A stretch of 10,890 nucleotides of DNA from Candidatus Methanomethylophilus sp. UBA78 (GCA_002503545.1 DARY01000034.1:1-10890), one strand, 5' to 3'. Numbered from the stretch's first letter, positions 1 to 6,793 are shown. Program-made: numbers and translations. Notes: generated by a model not told the origin, from the letters alone.

Positions 1-830
1 AAGGGCGGGGGCCTGTACTCCTCCCTCATCCCCTTCTCGTAGGCCGAGACGGTCGCCTCCTTGGCATCCTTGGTCCTCGCGAAGATGTCCTCCGCGACCT
101 CCCTCTCGAATATCTGGCCTTTGCTGTGCTGCCCCCTGAAGGCCAGCATGCCGAACCTGCCGTTGATCTCCCAATAGGGCTGCGGCACGAAGTTCTCGAT
201 CTCCTCGTTCTTGTCCACCAGAAGCTTTAGGGTGGGGCTCTGCACGCGTCCGACCGACATGAAGTTCTTGCCCACCTGTCCGGCGGACAGGGATATGAGC
301 CTGGTGAGGACCGCTCCCCAGGAGAGGTCCACGATCTGCCTCGCCTCGGCGGCGTTGGCGAGCTTCTCGTCGGGCTCCACGAGGTTCCTGAAGGCGTCCT
401 CTATCTCGCCCTTGGTCAGGGCGCTGAACTTCGCCCTCTTGACCTTGGACATGTCGACGCCGGCGGCCTTGACGGTCTCCATGCCGATGAGCTCTCCCTC
501 GCGGTCGTAGTCGGTCGCGATGATGATCTCGTCCGCCTCCTTGGAGAGCTCCACGATCTTGGAGAGGATGGATTTGACGCGCACGGTCTTGATCTGCGGC
601 GCGCTGACGAGTTCCACCGGCGAGGTGGCCCTCCAGTCCCCGTACTTCTCGGGGTAGTCGAGTTCCATTATGTGTCCGCGGAGGCTCACGACATTGTAGT
701 CGTCCGTGTCCGTGCTGAACGTAAGGGAGGTCACGCCTCCCGCGGATGCCGAGTGCGATTTCCCGTCGGAGAGGATCGTGGCGATCCTCCTCGCGGCGTT
801 CGCCTTCTCGGTGATGATTAGCTTCTTCAT
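1..830 (-). CDS. topA: DNA topoisomerase I, type IA (N-terminal 276 residues, partial)
   Basis: Type IA topoisomerases relax negatively supercoiled DNA by cutting one strand through a 5'-phosphotyrosine. The visible protein opens MKKLIITEKANAARRIA, the usual N-terminus of archaeal enzymes. The Toprim metal-binding motif TDYDREGE lies at residues 106-113, and LRGHIMELDYPEKYGDW at 50-66 is the expected block between the Toprim strands. SVGRVQSPTL at 192-201 and the PPP near the end match the region just before the active-site tyrosine. That tyrosine and any C-terminal zinc fingers lie beyond the left edge, so the gene is cut by the window and is not itself truncated. The start ATG at 830 has GGGGAG seven to twelve bases upstream and a TATA-like run centred about 27 bp upstream, so either leaderless or Shine-Dalgarno initiation is possible. 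Bacterial TopA/TopB-type enzymes share these motifs; the archaeal topA-like assignment is by overall similarity. Confidence 0.93.
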   Translation of the reverse strand, partial: MKKLIITEKANAARRIATILSDGKSHSASAGGVTSLTFSTDTDDYNVVSLRGHIMELDYPEKYGDWRATSPVELVSAPQIKTVRVKSILSKIVELSKEADEIIIATDYDREGELIGMETVKAAGVDMSKVKRAKFSALTKGEIEDAFRNLVEPDEKLANAAEARQIVDLSWGAVLTRLISLSAGQVGKNFMSVGRVQSPTLKLLVDKNEEIENFVPQPYWEINGRFGMLAFRGQHSKGQIFEREVAEDIFARTKDAKEATVSAYEKGMREEYRPPP

Positions 831-1005
831 TGCTCTCCCCCAGTCGGTACTTTTTATTTATTGGTTGGCGTGGATGGGTGCGGTCCCTTTATTTTTAAAA
901 TTATAAATAAACGCCCGCGGCAGGCGGAGGAGGTCCCGCCGGCGGAGAGTTGCCGAATCCATCCGGCGAGAGGTTTATATCTATGGATGGATGTATAATC
1001 CATAG
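831..1005. promoter_or_regulatory. Divergent promoter region between topA and the first paralog gene
   Basis: This stretch has no credible gene and is much more AT-rich than its surroundings. Reading leftward, the run at 852-863 (AATAAATAAAAAG on the minus strand) is centred about 27 bp from the topA ATG. A second AT block at 888-911 begins TTTATTT and ends AAATAAA, a 7-bp inverted repeat. It could be a more distal TATA/BRE for topA, giving an mRNA leader that would contain the GGGGAG ribosome site, or a protein-binding site. Reading rightward, TTTATAT at 974-980, preceded by purine-rich GAGAGG (BRE-like), serves the gene at 1006. Confidence 0.6.
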
Positions 1006-1007
1006 AT
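979..1007. repeat. Perfect 10-bp inverted repeat spanning the start site of the 1006 gene
   Basis: ATCTATGGAT at 979-988 and ATCCATAGAT at 998-1007 are exact reverse complements separated by 9 bp. The left arm touches the TATA box (974-980) and the right arm includes the first two bases of the ATG. Since the TATA position predicts transcription starting near 1004, most of the repeat lies between the TATA box and the start, a usual place for an archaeal repressor operator. An RNA hairpin is less likely because the left arm would be upstream of the predicted transcript start. Confidence 0.6.
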
Positions 1008-1545
1008 GGGAACCGAAGAAGTCCTCAGGAAACTGAAATCTCGCAGGGGCGTCCTGGACGCCTTCGTGATCGACGGAGACACGCGCTCCATGATAGAACG
1101 CGAGGAATCCGGCATAAGGGCCTCGGGGGGACTCGTCTACGAGAATCTCGGGATAGACCGCAGCAGGGGCATGGACACGCACGTGTGCGTGTTCTCCGAG
1201 GGCTTCATAACGGAGCCGCGCGGCCCCCTGGTCGTCATGACCGACGATGCCGGGACCATATACGGCCACAACGTTCCAATGAAATGCAAACTCTCTTCCT
1301 CCGCAGTCAGGAACGGCGCCGTATGGATATCCGACGACTTCGTGGTCTATCCCGACAGGGTACCGCGCCGCGAACCGAAGTTCGTGGTCCTCCCCTGCAG
1401 ACTGGATTTCCTGGGGACGGATGCGACCTCGTACAACCCGGCCCTCTCCACGGACGGGCTGCTCAAGGAGAGGTTCGGGTTCGGGGGCCGCGGCGACCTC
1501 ATGACCACCATCGTGTCTTTCAACTCATGTTCGCGGTTGCTTTAA
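1006..1545 (+). CDS. Unrecognised protein, first of two tandem paralogs (179 aa)
   Basis: I do not recognise a named family. The product is a soluble mixed alpha/beta-looking protein with no signal peptide, no membrane segment and no obvious catalytic or metal motif. It is clearly homologous to the next gene: both have W-(I/L)-S-D-D-F-V at residues 107-113, a preceding G-x-x-V-P turn (about 87-91), a following (V/L)-V-L-(P/V) strand near 127-130, an L-x-F-x-G element, a TD pair and a final T-x-I-V-x-F strand. An acidic stretch near residues 31-34 (EREE) aligns with EEE in the paralog. The ATG at 1006 sits about 28 bp downstream of the centre of TTTATAT (974-980), predicting a leaderless mRNA, and no Shine-Dalgarno is seen. 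It ends in TAA, the only TAA among the complete genes here. The inverted repeat over its start suggests its own repressor. Function unknown. Confidence 0.72.
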   Translation: MGTEEVLRKLKSRRGVLDAFVIDGDTRSMIEREESGIRASGGLVYENLGIDRSRGMDTHVCVFSEGFITEPRGPLVVMTDDAGTIYGHNVPMKCKLSSSAVRNGAVWISDDFVVYPDRVPRREPKFVVLPCRLDFLGTDATSYNPALSTDGLLKERFGFGGRGDLMTTIVSFNSCSRLL

Positions 1546-1549
1546 TTAA
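1541..1549 (+). promoter_or_regulatory. TATA box for the second paralog
   Basis: TTTAATTAA is centred about 27 bp before the ATG at 1572 and overlaps the TAA stop of the upstream paralog. It predicts that the second gene has its own leaderless transcript. Between box and ATG lie overlapping short palindromes (TATCGATA at 1561-1568 and GATATC at 1565-1570), which differ from the inverted repeat at the first gene. Confidence 0.6.
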
Positions 1550-1571
1550 TCCGACTGCGGTATCGATATCC

Positions 1572-2150
1572 ATGTTCTCCCTTTCCGCCGTGGCCTGCAA
1601 GTTTCAGTCGATGCCCAACATGATATACGTCGGCATCCCGGAGGAGTCGGACCTGATGGATTTCTATGAGGAAGAGAGCAAGGTTGCCGGCATCTCCGAC
1701 ATGCCCATGGAGAACGAGGCGATGACCGTCTCCAGATCCAGGAAGCACCATCTGGTGGTCGCGTTCTCCGGTGCCCTGGACACCGTCCCGCACCACGAGG
1801 TGGTCATGAAGGACGAGGAGGACAGGCTCGTCGGCTGGGACGTCCCGCCGGGGCTGGCCCACGAGGTCGAGGGCAGGACGGACCTCACGTGGCTGAGCGA
1901 CGATTTCGTCATAGACCCCAACGCCATGTGCGGCGAGATCAGGGTCGTCCTCGTCCCGCAGAAGCTCTCCTTCATCGGCGAGGAGGACGGGGTGGCGGAC
2001 CCGGTGGCGATGTACCCCTCCCCCACCACCGACTCGATGATAAGGTGCAGGTACGGGATAACGATGGATTCGAAGTACGTCACCGTCATCGTAGGTTTCG
2101 ACGAGCTCTCGTGCCGAAGTCCCGGTCCGGGCTGTAATGGCCTTCCCTGA
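1572..2150 (+). CDS. Unrecognised protein, second of two tandem paralogs (192 aa)
   Basis: This is a homolog of the gene just upstream. The frame is open far upstream (to 1185), but the ATG at 1572 is the likely start for two reasons. It lies about 27 bp after the centre of TTTAATTAA (1541-1549). It also puts the shared W-S-D-D-F-V motif at residues 107-113, exactly as in the first paralog, with the N-termini aligning without gaps through the K-x-x-S stretch (10-13 here, 9-12 there). Alternative ATGs at 1611 and 1620 would remove that shared part. The protein is acidic (EEES near 33-36, DEEDR at 81-85), with no membrane span or recognisable active site. The last dozen residues, beyond the T-x-I-V-x-F strand and an ELSC tail, have no counterpart in the paralog; they are encoded by DNA that also encodes the C-terminus of the convergent membrane protein gene. 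Function unknown. Confidence 0.68.
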   Translation: MFSLSAVACKFQSMPNMIYVGIPEESDLMDFYEEESKVAGISDMPMENEAMTVSRSRKHHLVVAFSGALDTVPHHEVVMKDEEDRLVGWDVPPGLAHEVEGRTDLTWLSDDFVIDPNAMCGEIRVVLVPQKLSFIGEEDGVADPVAMYPSPTTDSMIRCRYGITMDSKYVTVIVGFDELSCRSPGPGCNGLP

Positions 2151-3573
2151 TGCGGCCCTGTATGAGCGGCGGCAGTCTCTCCAGCATCTCCGTCCGGAAA
2201 TAGCCCGAAGTTATGCTCTTGGAGCCGACGGTCGAGAGGAGGTACACGGTGCAGTGGGACACCCCGAAATGCCTCGAGATGATGTCCCCGGACACCTCCG
2301 TTATCTGTATCCGGTCGTACTGTATCATGACCCATTCGCGGTCCAGGAGCCCGTTGCGCATGACCAGCTTGTCCTCCCCGAAACCTATGCTCCGGAGGAG
2401 GAACGAGCGCCATCCGCGCCAGAAGGCGTACACGGCTGCGAGTGCGGTCAGGACGGCGGGGGAAAGGCGCACGGCGTCGGCCAGGATGCCGCCGGTGTCC
2501 ATCTCCTGGAACACCCACCAGCAGGGCCACGCCATGACCGCGATGAGCACGGCGTCGAAGACCAGCGCCTGGCAGGCCATGGTCTTCCACGCCTCGCGGG
2601 GCGGGGATGTCTCCTCAATGTCGCATGCGAACTCCGGCAGTATCTTCCCGATGAGGGCCTCGGCCTCCCTGTCCGGCATGAGCAGGCACAGGAGGGGCGT
2701 GGCCGTGCTGGTCGCATCGATCCCGACCACCTCGGCCTCCAGGCAGGACATGCGGAAGAGCCTCGCCAGGAACGGACGCCTGAGTCTTATGGCGTTGATC
2801 CTCCCGACGTCGAACTCGGTGCGGTAGTTCTGCACGGCCCCGTACTGGAGGCATATCGCATCGCCGTCGCGGTACATCCTGAACCCGAAGTACCTGAGCA
2901 GCACCGATACGAAGGGGAGGCCCTCCTGCAATGCGAAGAGGGTGAGACCCACCAGTATACCTCCCGAGCTCTCGGTGAAAACGGAGACGACGGCGATCAG
3001 CAGGAAGAACCCGGCCACGAGGACCTGCAGGGTCGGCTGGGACAGTATGCTGTGCATGATGACCTGCGCGGGTCCGAAGGAGACGACGGACTCGTGCTCC
3101 TCGTCGCGGTCCTTCTCCGACTCCGTCTCGAAGGTCAGGGAGTATATGCGGTCGCGTATCCTGTCCGCGAGATCCTTCCTAAAGGTGAAGGAGGCTTCGG
3201 GGGCGGTGGCGTTCACGGAGGAGTTGACGTTGAACTTCAGGGTCTCCGTCCCGGCAATCCTGTCGAAGATGCTGCGGGTGACGTTCACCGAGGCGATCCT
3301 GGGGTACGGTATGACATGGGTCTTGCGGTACAGGAAATCGTGGCGCACCGTGATCTCCTGATCCCCGAACTCTATGGAGGTCCGCTTCCAGGACATCACT
3401 ATGAAGACGATCAGGACGGCCAGTAGCGCGGCCGCCCCCATGAACAGTTTGGACGATCCGATCTGATTGATGAAGCTGGCCAGCATCACGAGCAGCAGGA
3501 ACGCGGCCGTGACGGTGTTCTTGACTATCACTATGGGGTGGTTGATGTAAGGCCCTCTGATCTCGCCGTTCAT
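2086..3573 (-). CDS. Membrane protein with three bacterial-PH domains, YdbT-like (495 aa)
   Basis: The protein has three repeats of the layout 'two hydrophobic helices, then a bPH2 (YdbS/YdbT) domain'. Hydrophobic segments lie at about 15-36 and 43-61, 183-199 and 205-226, and 335-355 and 365-385. The PH-like domains follow at roughly 66-145, 233-312 and 398-472. The third has the characteristic I-Q-Y-D-R-I-Q stretch near 417-423 and a G-V-S-H-C-T-V-Y strand. Family members sit in the cytoplasmic membrane; in Bacillus, YdbS and YdbT are linked to resistance to bacteriocin-type peptides, but no archaeal role is established. The ATG at 3573 overlaps the upstream TGA as ATGA and is preceded by AGGGAAAGCGC, supporting translational coupling. 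The longer open frame upstream (to 4020) is a shadow of the upstream gene. Its 3' end overlaps the convergent paralog gene by 65 bp. Confidence 0.85.
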   Translation of the reverse strand: MNGEIRGPYINHPIVIVKNTVTAAFLLLVMLASFINQIGSSKLFMGAAALLAVLIVFIVMSWKRTSIEFGDQEITVRHDFLYRKTHVIPYPRIASVNVTRSIFDRIAGTETLKFNVNSSVNATAPEASFTFRKDLADRIRDRIYSLTFETESEKDRDEEHESVVSFGPAQVIMHSILSQPTLQVLVAGFFLLIAVVSVFTESSGGILVGLTLFALQEGLPFVSVLLRYFGFRMYRDGDAICLQYGAVQNYRTEFDVGRINAIRLRRPFLARLFRMSCLEAEVVGIDATSTATPLLCLLMPDREAEALIGKILPEFACDIEETSPPREAWKTMACQALVFDAVLIAVMAWPCWWVFQEMDTGGILADAVRLSPAVLTALAAVYAFWRGWRSFLLRSIGFGEDKLVMRNGLLDREWVMIQYDRIQITEVSGDIISRHFGVSHCTVYLLSTVGSKSITSGYFRTEMLERLPPLIQGRIREGHYSPDRDFGTRARRNLR

Positions 3574-4067
3574 GCGCTTTCCCTGGCCCTCATTATCCTG
3601 TTCACGACCTGTCCCAGATAGTTGGCCACGCGCTCGGCCTCCTCGGGGTTCAGATATTGTATGTCGGCCGTCCCGCCCGCAGTCGTCACGACGACGTCCG
3701 CCAGGCCCCATATGCGGTTGATGGGCCCGCGGGTGACCTCGACCTGCATGACGCGCTCGATGGGGACGAAGGTGTGCCTTATGAAGATCACGCCGCGCCT
3801 CACATCCAGCTTCTCGCCGTCGATGAGGTAGCGGTAGTGGCGGTAGAACACCGGAGGCGCAACGATGCAATATGCCAGCAGTATCAGGTATAGGGCCGCG
3901 AGGGGTATGCGCACCCTCTCCGGTCCGTCTATCTCGCCGACGGCCGAGTAGACCGCGGCGACGATGGCGCCCGTCACGATGAGAAGCACGGCATAGCCGG
4001 TGTACATGGAGGCCATGCATCTGCGGTTCAGCCTGCGGTACTCGGGTTCGTCCATATTATCGGACAT
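3570..4067 (-). CDS. Membrane protein with one bacterial-PH domain, YdbS-like (165 aa)
   Basis: There are two membrane segments (about 22-42 and 54-75), then one bPH2 domain at about 78-155 with the family pattern Y-x-I-D-G-E-x-L-x-V-R-R-G-V (80-93), V-P-I-E-R-V-M-Q-V-E (101-110) and I-x-R-I-W-G-L-A-D-V (116-125). This is the standard small partner of the larger YdbT-like protein, and the two genes share a 4-base ATGA overlap. Together they probably form a membrane complex; the role is unknown. TATAAATA on the minus strand (4084-4091) serves as promoter. By the spacing seen elsewhere in the window it would start transcription near 4061, which fits a start at the second ATG (4055, MDEPEYRR) slightly better than the longer start at 4067 used here. 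Confidence 0.85.
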   Translation of the reverse strand: MSDNMDEPEYRRLNRRCMASMYTGYAVLLIVTGAIVAAVYSAVGEIDGPERVRIPLAALYLILLAYCIVAPPVFYRHYRYLIDGEKLDVRRGVIFIRHTFVPIERVMQVEVTRGPINRIWGLADVVVTTAGGTADIQYLNPEEAERVANYLGQVVNRIMRARESA

Positions 4068-4083
4068 GTGTATAACATCCGTT

Positions 4084-4091
4084 TATTTATA
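4084..4091 (-). promoter_or_regulatory. TATA box for the YdbS/YdbT-like operon
   Basis: TATAAATA reads on the minus strand in the 70-bp gap between the nikR stop and the YdbS-like gene. It indicates that the PH-domain pair is transcribed separately from nikR, though read-through is possible because no T-rich terminator is seen after nikR. Confidence 0.6.
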
Positions 4092-4137
4092 TCATGTTCC
4101 GCAGAGCGCCGCGGTGCTTTACAGAGATATGTGCCAG

Positions 4138-4581
4138 TCAATCTTTTCTGACACCTATGTAGTGCACGTGGGCGGTGGCCTTGGACGCCATGGTGAGCTT
4201 GCACCTGAGCACGCCCTTGAGCGATCCGATGTCGTTGGTGATCTGCTTGAGCTTCCCGAGCTCGCCCTCCAGGGCGATGACCTCCATGCAGCGGTCGTGG
4301 TCGAGGTGCATGTGGATGGAGGTCCTGATGTCCCCGATGGAGGCGTGCTGGATCTCCGTGATCTTCTCGCTGAGGCCGGTGGTGTCGTGGTCGTAGATCA
4401 TGGTGATGACGCCGCACATGTACTCCTTGTCGTTCTTCCACTCGTTCTCCGCGAGGGAATCGCGGACGAGGTCGCGGATGGCCTCGGACCTGCTGACGTA
4501 CCCTTTCTTCGTGATTATCTTGTCGAACTCCGCCAGGAGCTCGGGTTCCAGGGAAACACCGATGCGCGTTACGCCTTCCAT
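4138..4581 (-). CDS. nikR: Nickel-responsive regulator NikR (147 aa)
   Basis: NikR is a nickel-sensing repressor with an N-terminal ribbon-helix-helix DNA-binding domain and a C-terminal ACT-like metal-binding domain. The RHH part spans about residues 1-47, opening TRIGVSLEPELLAEFDKII with RSEAIRDLVRDSL as the second helix. The metal site is intact: H79, then H90, H92 and C98 within HMHLDHDRCME, the family signature. Length is normal. The ATG at 4581 is chosen because homology begins there and a TATA-like box is centred 26-27 bp upstream; the frame remains open further upstream (to 4758) without family resemblance. Likely targets are nickel uptake or hydrogenase genes. hypA and hypD lie about 3 kb away, but no clear NikR operator was recognised at their promoter. 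Confidence 0.95.
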   Translation of the reverse strand: MEGVTRIGVSLEPELLAEFDKIITKKGYVSRSEAIRDLVRDSLAENEWKNDKEYMCGVITMIYDHDTTGLSEKITEIQHASIGDIRTSIHMHLDHDRCMEVIALEGELGKLKQITNDIGSLKGVLRCKLTMASKATAHVHYIGVRKD

Positions 4582-4602
4582 GCCTGCAGTATGTCCCCGA
4601 GG

Positions 4603-4611
4603 ATTATTAAA
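4603..4611 (-). promoter_or_regulatory. TATA box for nikR
   Basis: TTTAATAAT on the minus strand is centred 26-27 bp upstream of the nikR ATG, so the mRNA is predicted to begin at or next to the A of the start codon (leaderless). Confidence 0.65.
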
Positions 4612-4634
4612 TGTGTTGCGAGCGCATACGATAT

Positions 4635-4648
4635 GGATATGAATATCC
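4635..4648. repeat. Short palindrome between nikR and the divergent PP-loop gene
   Basis: GGATAT-GA-ATATCC is a 6-bp perfect inverted repeat with a 2-bp spacer, about 24 bp upstream of the nikR TATA box and about 30 bp upstream of the divergent TATA box. It does not match the E. coli NikR operator half-sites (GTATGA/TCATAC), although CATACGATATG lies next to it at 4625-4635. It could be an operator for either gene; evidence is only position and symmetry. Confidence 0.35.
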
Positions 4649-4677
4649 TCCGAAGGTAATACCGCACCCCAGTCAGA

Positions 4678-4683
4678 TTTAAA
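4678..4683 (+). promoter_or_regulatory. TATA box for the asparagine-synthase-like gene
   Basis: TTTAAA, preceded by CAGA (weak BRE), is centred about 29 bp before the ATG at 4710, predicting a leader of only a few bases for the PP-loop/folC/nth operon. Confidence 0.5.
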
Positions 4684-4709
4684 CGGGGCACCGCCATCTG
4701 CCCATCCAT

Positions 4710-5516
4710 ATGACCGAACTGTCCGAAAAAGTGGCCCGCATGCTGGATTCTTCCGCACAGAGACTGCTGGGCGGTAAAGACGTGGCGGTCGCGTTCTCCG
4801 GCGGGATAGACTCCGGCATAGTCGCCGCCCTGGCCTCCAGACACGCCAGGGGCGTCAGGCTCTACACCGCCGGCACGCCCGGCTCCCATGACATAGAGAC
4901 GGCCCTCGCCACCGCCCCGCTCCTCGGCATCGACATCGAGACGGTGGAGATCCGCGACTCGGACATAGTGGACTACCTCAGGGAGGCGATGACGGTGACC
5001 GGGACGGACAGCCCGCTGACCCTGGCCTTCGAGATGCCGCTGTTCTGCGTGCTGAGGACGTGCAGGGAGGGATGCGTCGCGGGGGGACAGGGTTCCGACG
5101 AGCAGTTCGCCGGCTACTCCAAGTACGTGGGCAAGCAGGACGTCCCCCTCAGGGAGGAGATGGCCGGGGACATGGCCAAACTCTACAAGGAGACACTGCC
5201 CCACGAAAGGAAGGCGGCGGCCCATTTCGGCAAGGAGATGGAGTACGTCTTCCTGGACAGGGAACTGGTCTCGTTCATGCGGAACGTCCCGACGGCGGCC
5301 CTGCTCCCCGCCGGGGAGGAGGTCAGGAAGAAGCTCCTGGGCGATGCGGCGATGGATCTGGGTCTCGAATACCTGGCGGGAAGACCGAAGAAGGCGGCGC
5401 AGTACGGGTCCGGGGTCATGGACGCCGTCAAGCGCGTCTGCAGGAAGAAGGGCGTGACCTACAACCAGCTGGTGGCCGGGCTGAAGAAGGAGATCGACGG
5501 CTATTCGAGGATGTGA
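4710..5516 (+). CDS. Asparagine-synthase-like PP-loop ATPase without glutaminase domain (268 aa)
   Basis: The protein matches the C-terminal synthetase domain of asparagine synthase. The PP-loop SGGIDSG is at residues 30-36, where ATP pyrophosphate binds. GGQGSDEQFAGYSKY at 125-139 is the second nucleotide/substrate signature. The tail keeps the FLDRELVSF (181-189), K-x-L-L-G and GRPKKAAQYGSG (224-235) elements typical of AsnB. The N-terminal class II glutaminase domain, with its Cys2 nucleophile, is absent, and no glutaminase gene lies next to it. It may use free ammonia or a partner amidotransferase, or may adenylate a different acid; asparagine synthesis is not demonstrated. Stand-alone PP-loop proteins of this type are known in archaea. 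The ATG at 4710 has a nearby TATA box and no clear Shine-Dalgarno. folC follows after 20 bp, so the genes are probably co-transcribed. Confidence 0.82.
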   Translation: MTELSEKVARMLDSSAQRLLGGKDVAVAFSGGIDSGIVAALASRHARGVRLYTAGTPGSHDIETALATAPLLGIDIETVEIRDSDIVDYLREAMTVTGTDSPLTLAFEMPLFCVLRTCREGCVAGGQGSDEQFAGYSKYVGKQDVPLREEMAGDMAKLYKETLPHERKAAAHFGKEMEYVFLDRELVSFMRNVPTAALLPAGEEVRKKLLGDAAMDLGLEYLAGRPKKAAQYGSGVMDAVKRVCRKKGVTYNQLVAGLKKEIDGYSRM

Positions 5517-5536
5517 CGGACGTGTCCGGCGGCAAC

Positions 5537-6793
5537 ATGGCGGAACGCCATCTGAAATGGCTCTACGGCCTGCAGATGAACGGTATAAAGCTGGGACTCA
5601 CGAACATAAAGGAGATGCTGCGCCGTCTGGGCAACCCGCAGAACGCCTACCGGTGCATACATGTGGCGGGAAGCGACGGGAAAGGCTCCACCTGCGCGAT
5701 GATCGCCTCCGTCCTGAGGAAATCCGGGTACTCCGTCGGCCTCTACACGTCCCCCCACGTGCTCAGGTTCAGCGAGCGCATCAGCGTGGACGGCGAGGAC
5801 ATATCCGACGGCGAGATCGCCGACTTGGCCGGATACCTGAGGCACATATCGGACGACATGTACGAGAGCGGGATGCTCTGCACCTTCTTCGAGGTGACCA
5901 CCGCCATGGCCATGCAGTACTTCAAGGACAGGAAGGTGGACATAGCGGTCTTCGAGGTGGGCATGGGCGGGCGTTTCGATGCGACCAACGTCGTCGTCCC
6001 GGACGTATCGGTGATAAACAACATCAGTCTGGAGCACACGGCCTTCCTGGGGGACACCATCGAGAAGATAGCCTTCGAGAAGGCGGGGATAATAAAGGAG
6101 GGGGTGCCGGCCGTGACCGTCAACCCGGAGCCGGCCTTCGGCGTGATATCCTCCGTCGCCGCCGAGAGGCATTCGAGGCTGGTGCGCGTCGATCCCGGCG
6201 CCATAGAGGTGTCCGCCAGCACCTCAGATGGTCTGGATTTCTCATATCTGGGTCATAGGTACCGTGTATCGATCCCGGGGAGGAACGAGGCCAAGAACGC
6301 GGCCCTCGCCATAGAGGCCCTGAGGATGCTGCCGGAGTTCGGGGAGAGGATAGAGCCCAATCTGGAAGCCGGCCTCTCCTCGGTCAGGTGGCCGTGCAGG
6401 CTCGAGAACCTCGGCAACGGGTTCGTGGTCGACGTCACGCATACCCAGGCGGGTTCAGAGGGCCTCGCCTCCGATGTCGCGGAGATATACGGCAGGGTGA
6501 TCCTGGTCTTCGGCATACTCTCGGACAAGGACGCCGAGGACATCTGCCGCAACCTGTCCAGGGTGGCCAAGGAAGTGGTGGTGACGCAGCCGTCGTGCGG
6601 CCGCGCCATGGAGGCGGAGAAGGCTGCCGGGATCATGAGGAAGTATGTGCCAGATGCCGAAATCAGAGCCACCGTGGGAGAGGCGATGGAGAGGGCTGCC
6701 GAGCTCAGGGGCGAGGGGGACATCATCCTCGTTACGGGTTCGTTCTACATGGCCGAGGAGGCGCTGAGATGGATGGGCAGGACATCACTGTGA
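5537..6793 (+). CDS. folC: Folylpolyglutamate synthase / dihydrofolate synthase (418 aa)
   Basis: FolC joins glutamate to folates (or to dihydropteroate) using ATP; it belongs to the Mur-ligase fold family. Family landmarks appear in order: P-loop VAGSDGKGST (43-52), TSPHVLRFSERI (71-82), EVGMGGRFDATNV (140-152), ISLEHTAFLGDTIEKIAFEKAGIIKEG (163-189) and, near the C-terminal domain, DVTHT in place of the bacterial DGAHN, then FGILSDKD. Length is typical. The ATG at 5537 starts right at family homology; an in-frame GTG at 5522 is possible and no strong ribosome site favours either. The gene follows the PP-loop gene by 20 bp and overlaps nth. In an archaeon it implies a folate-type C1 carrier or glutamylation of a related pterin; the exact substrate cannot be read from sequence. 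Confidence 0.92.
   Translation: MAERHLKWLYGLQMNGIKLGLTNIKEMLRRLGNPQNAYRCIHVAGSDGKGSTCAMIASVLRKSGYSVGLYTSPHVLRFSERISVDGEDISDGEIADLAGYLRHISDDMYESGMLCTFFEVTTAMAMQYFKDRKVDIAVFEVGMGGRFDATNVVVPDVSVINNISLEHTAFLGDTIEKIAFEKAGIIKEGVPAVTVNPEPAFGVISSVAAERHSRLVRVDPGAIEVSASTSDGLDFSYLGHRYRVSIPGRNEAKNAALAIEALRMLPEFGERIEPNLEAGLSSVRWPCRLENLGNGFVVDVTHTQAGSEGLASDVAEIYGRVILVFGILSDKDAEDICRNLSRVAKEVVVTQPSCGRAMEAEKAAGIMRKYVPDAEIRATVGEAMERAAELRGEGDIILVTGSFYMAEEALRWMGRTSL

Noticed and set aside
706..906. Small plus-strand hydrophobic protein overlapping the topA start
   Set aside because: It is mostly antisense to the conserved topA N-terminus, and its end is merely the translated AT-rich promoter; no promoter or ribosome site.
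901..1269. Minus-strand gene antisense to the first paralog
   Set aside because: Shadow composition; it runs through the inverted repeat and TATA box of the opposite gene.
1185..1571. Long 5' extension of the second paralog's frame
   Set aside because: It overlaps the first paralog in another frame, shows a shadow-type Arg/Gly/Pro/His-rich composition, and is replaced by a well-placed TATA box and ATG at 1572.
2137..3426. Long plus-strand open frame antisense to the YdbT-like gene
   Set aside because: Composition is that of a GC-rich antisense shadow; the opposite strand has clear membrane segments and PH domains.
3574..4020. N-terminal extension of the YdbT-like frame
   Set aside because: The Arg/His-rich sequence is the shadow of the YdbS-like gene; the coupled ATGA start at 3573 with a ribosome site is far better.
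4569..5225. Minus-strand gene antisense to the PP-loop gene
   Set aside because: The plus strand has clear PP-loop and AsnB motifs over this span; the minus frame lacks any family pattern.
5060..5536. N-terminal extension of the folC frame
   Set aside because: It lies inside the PP-loop gene in another frame and has no family resemblance.
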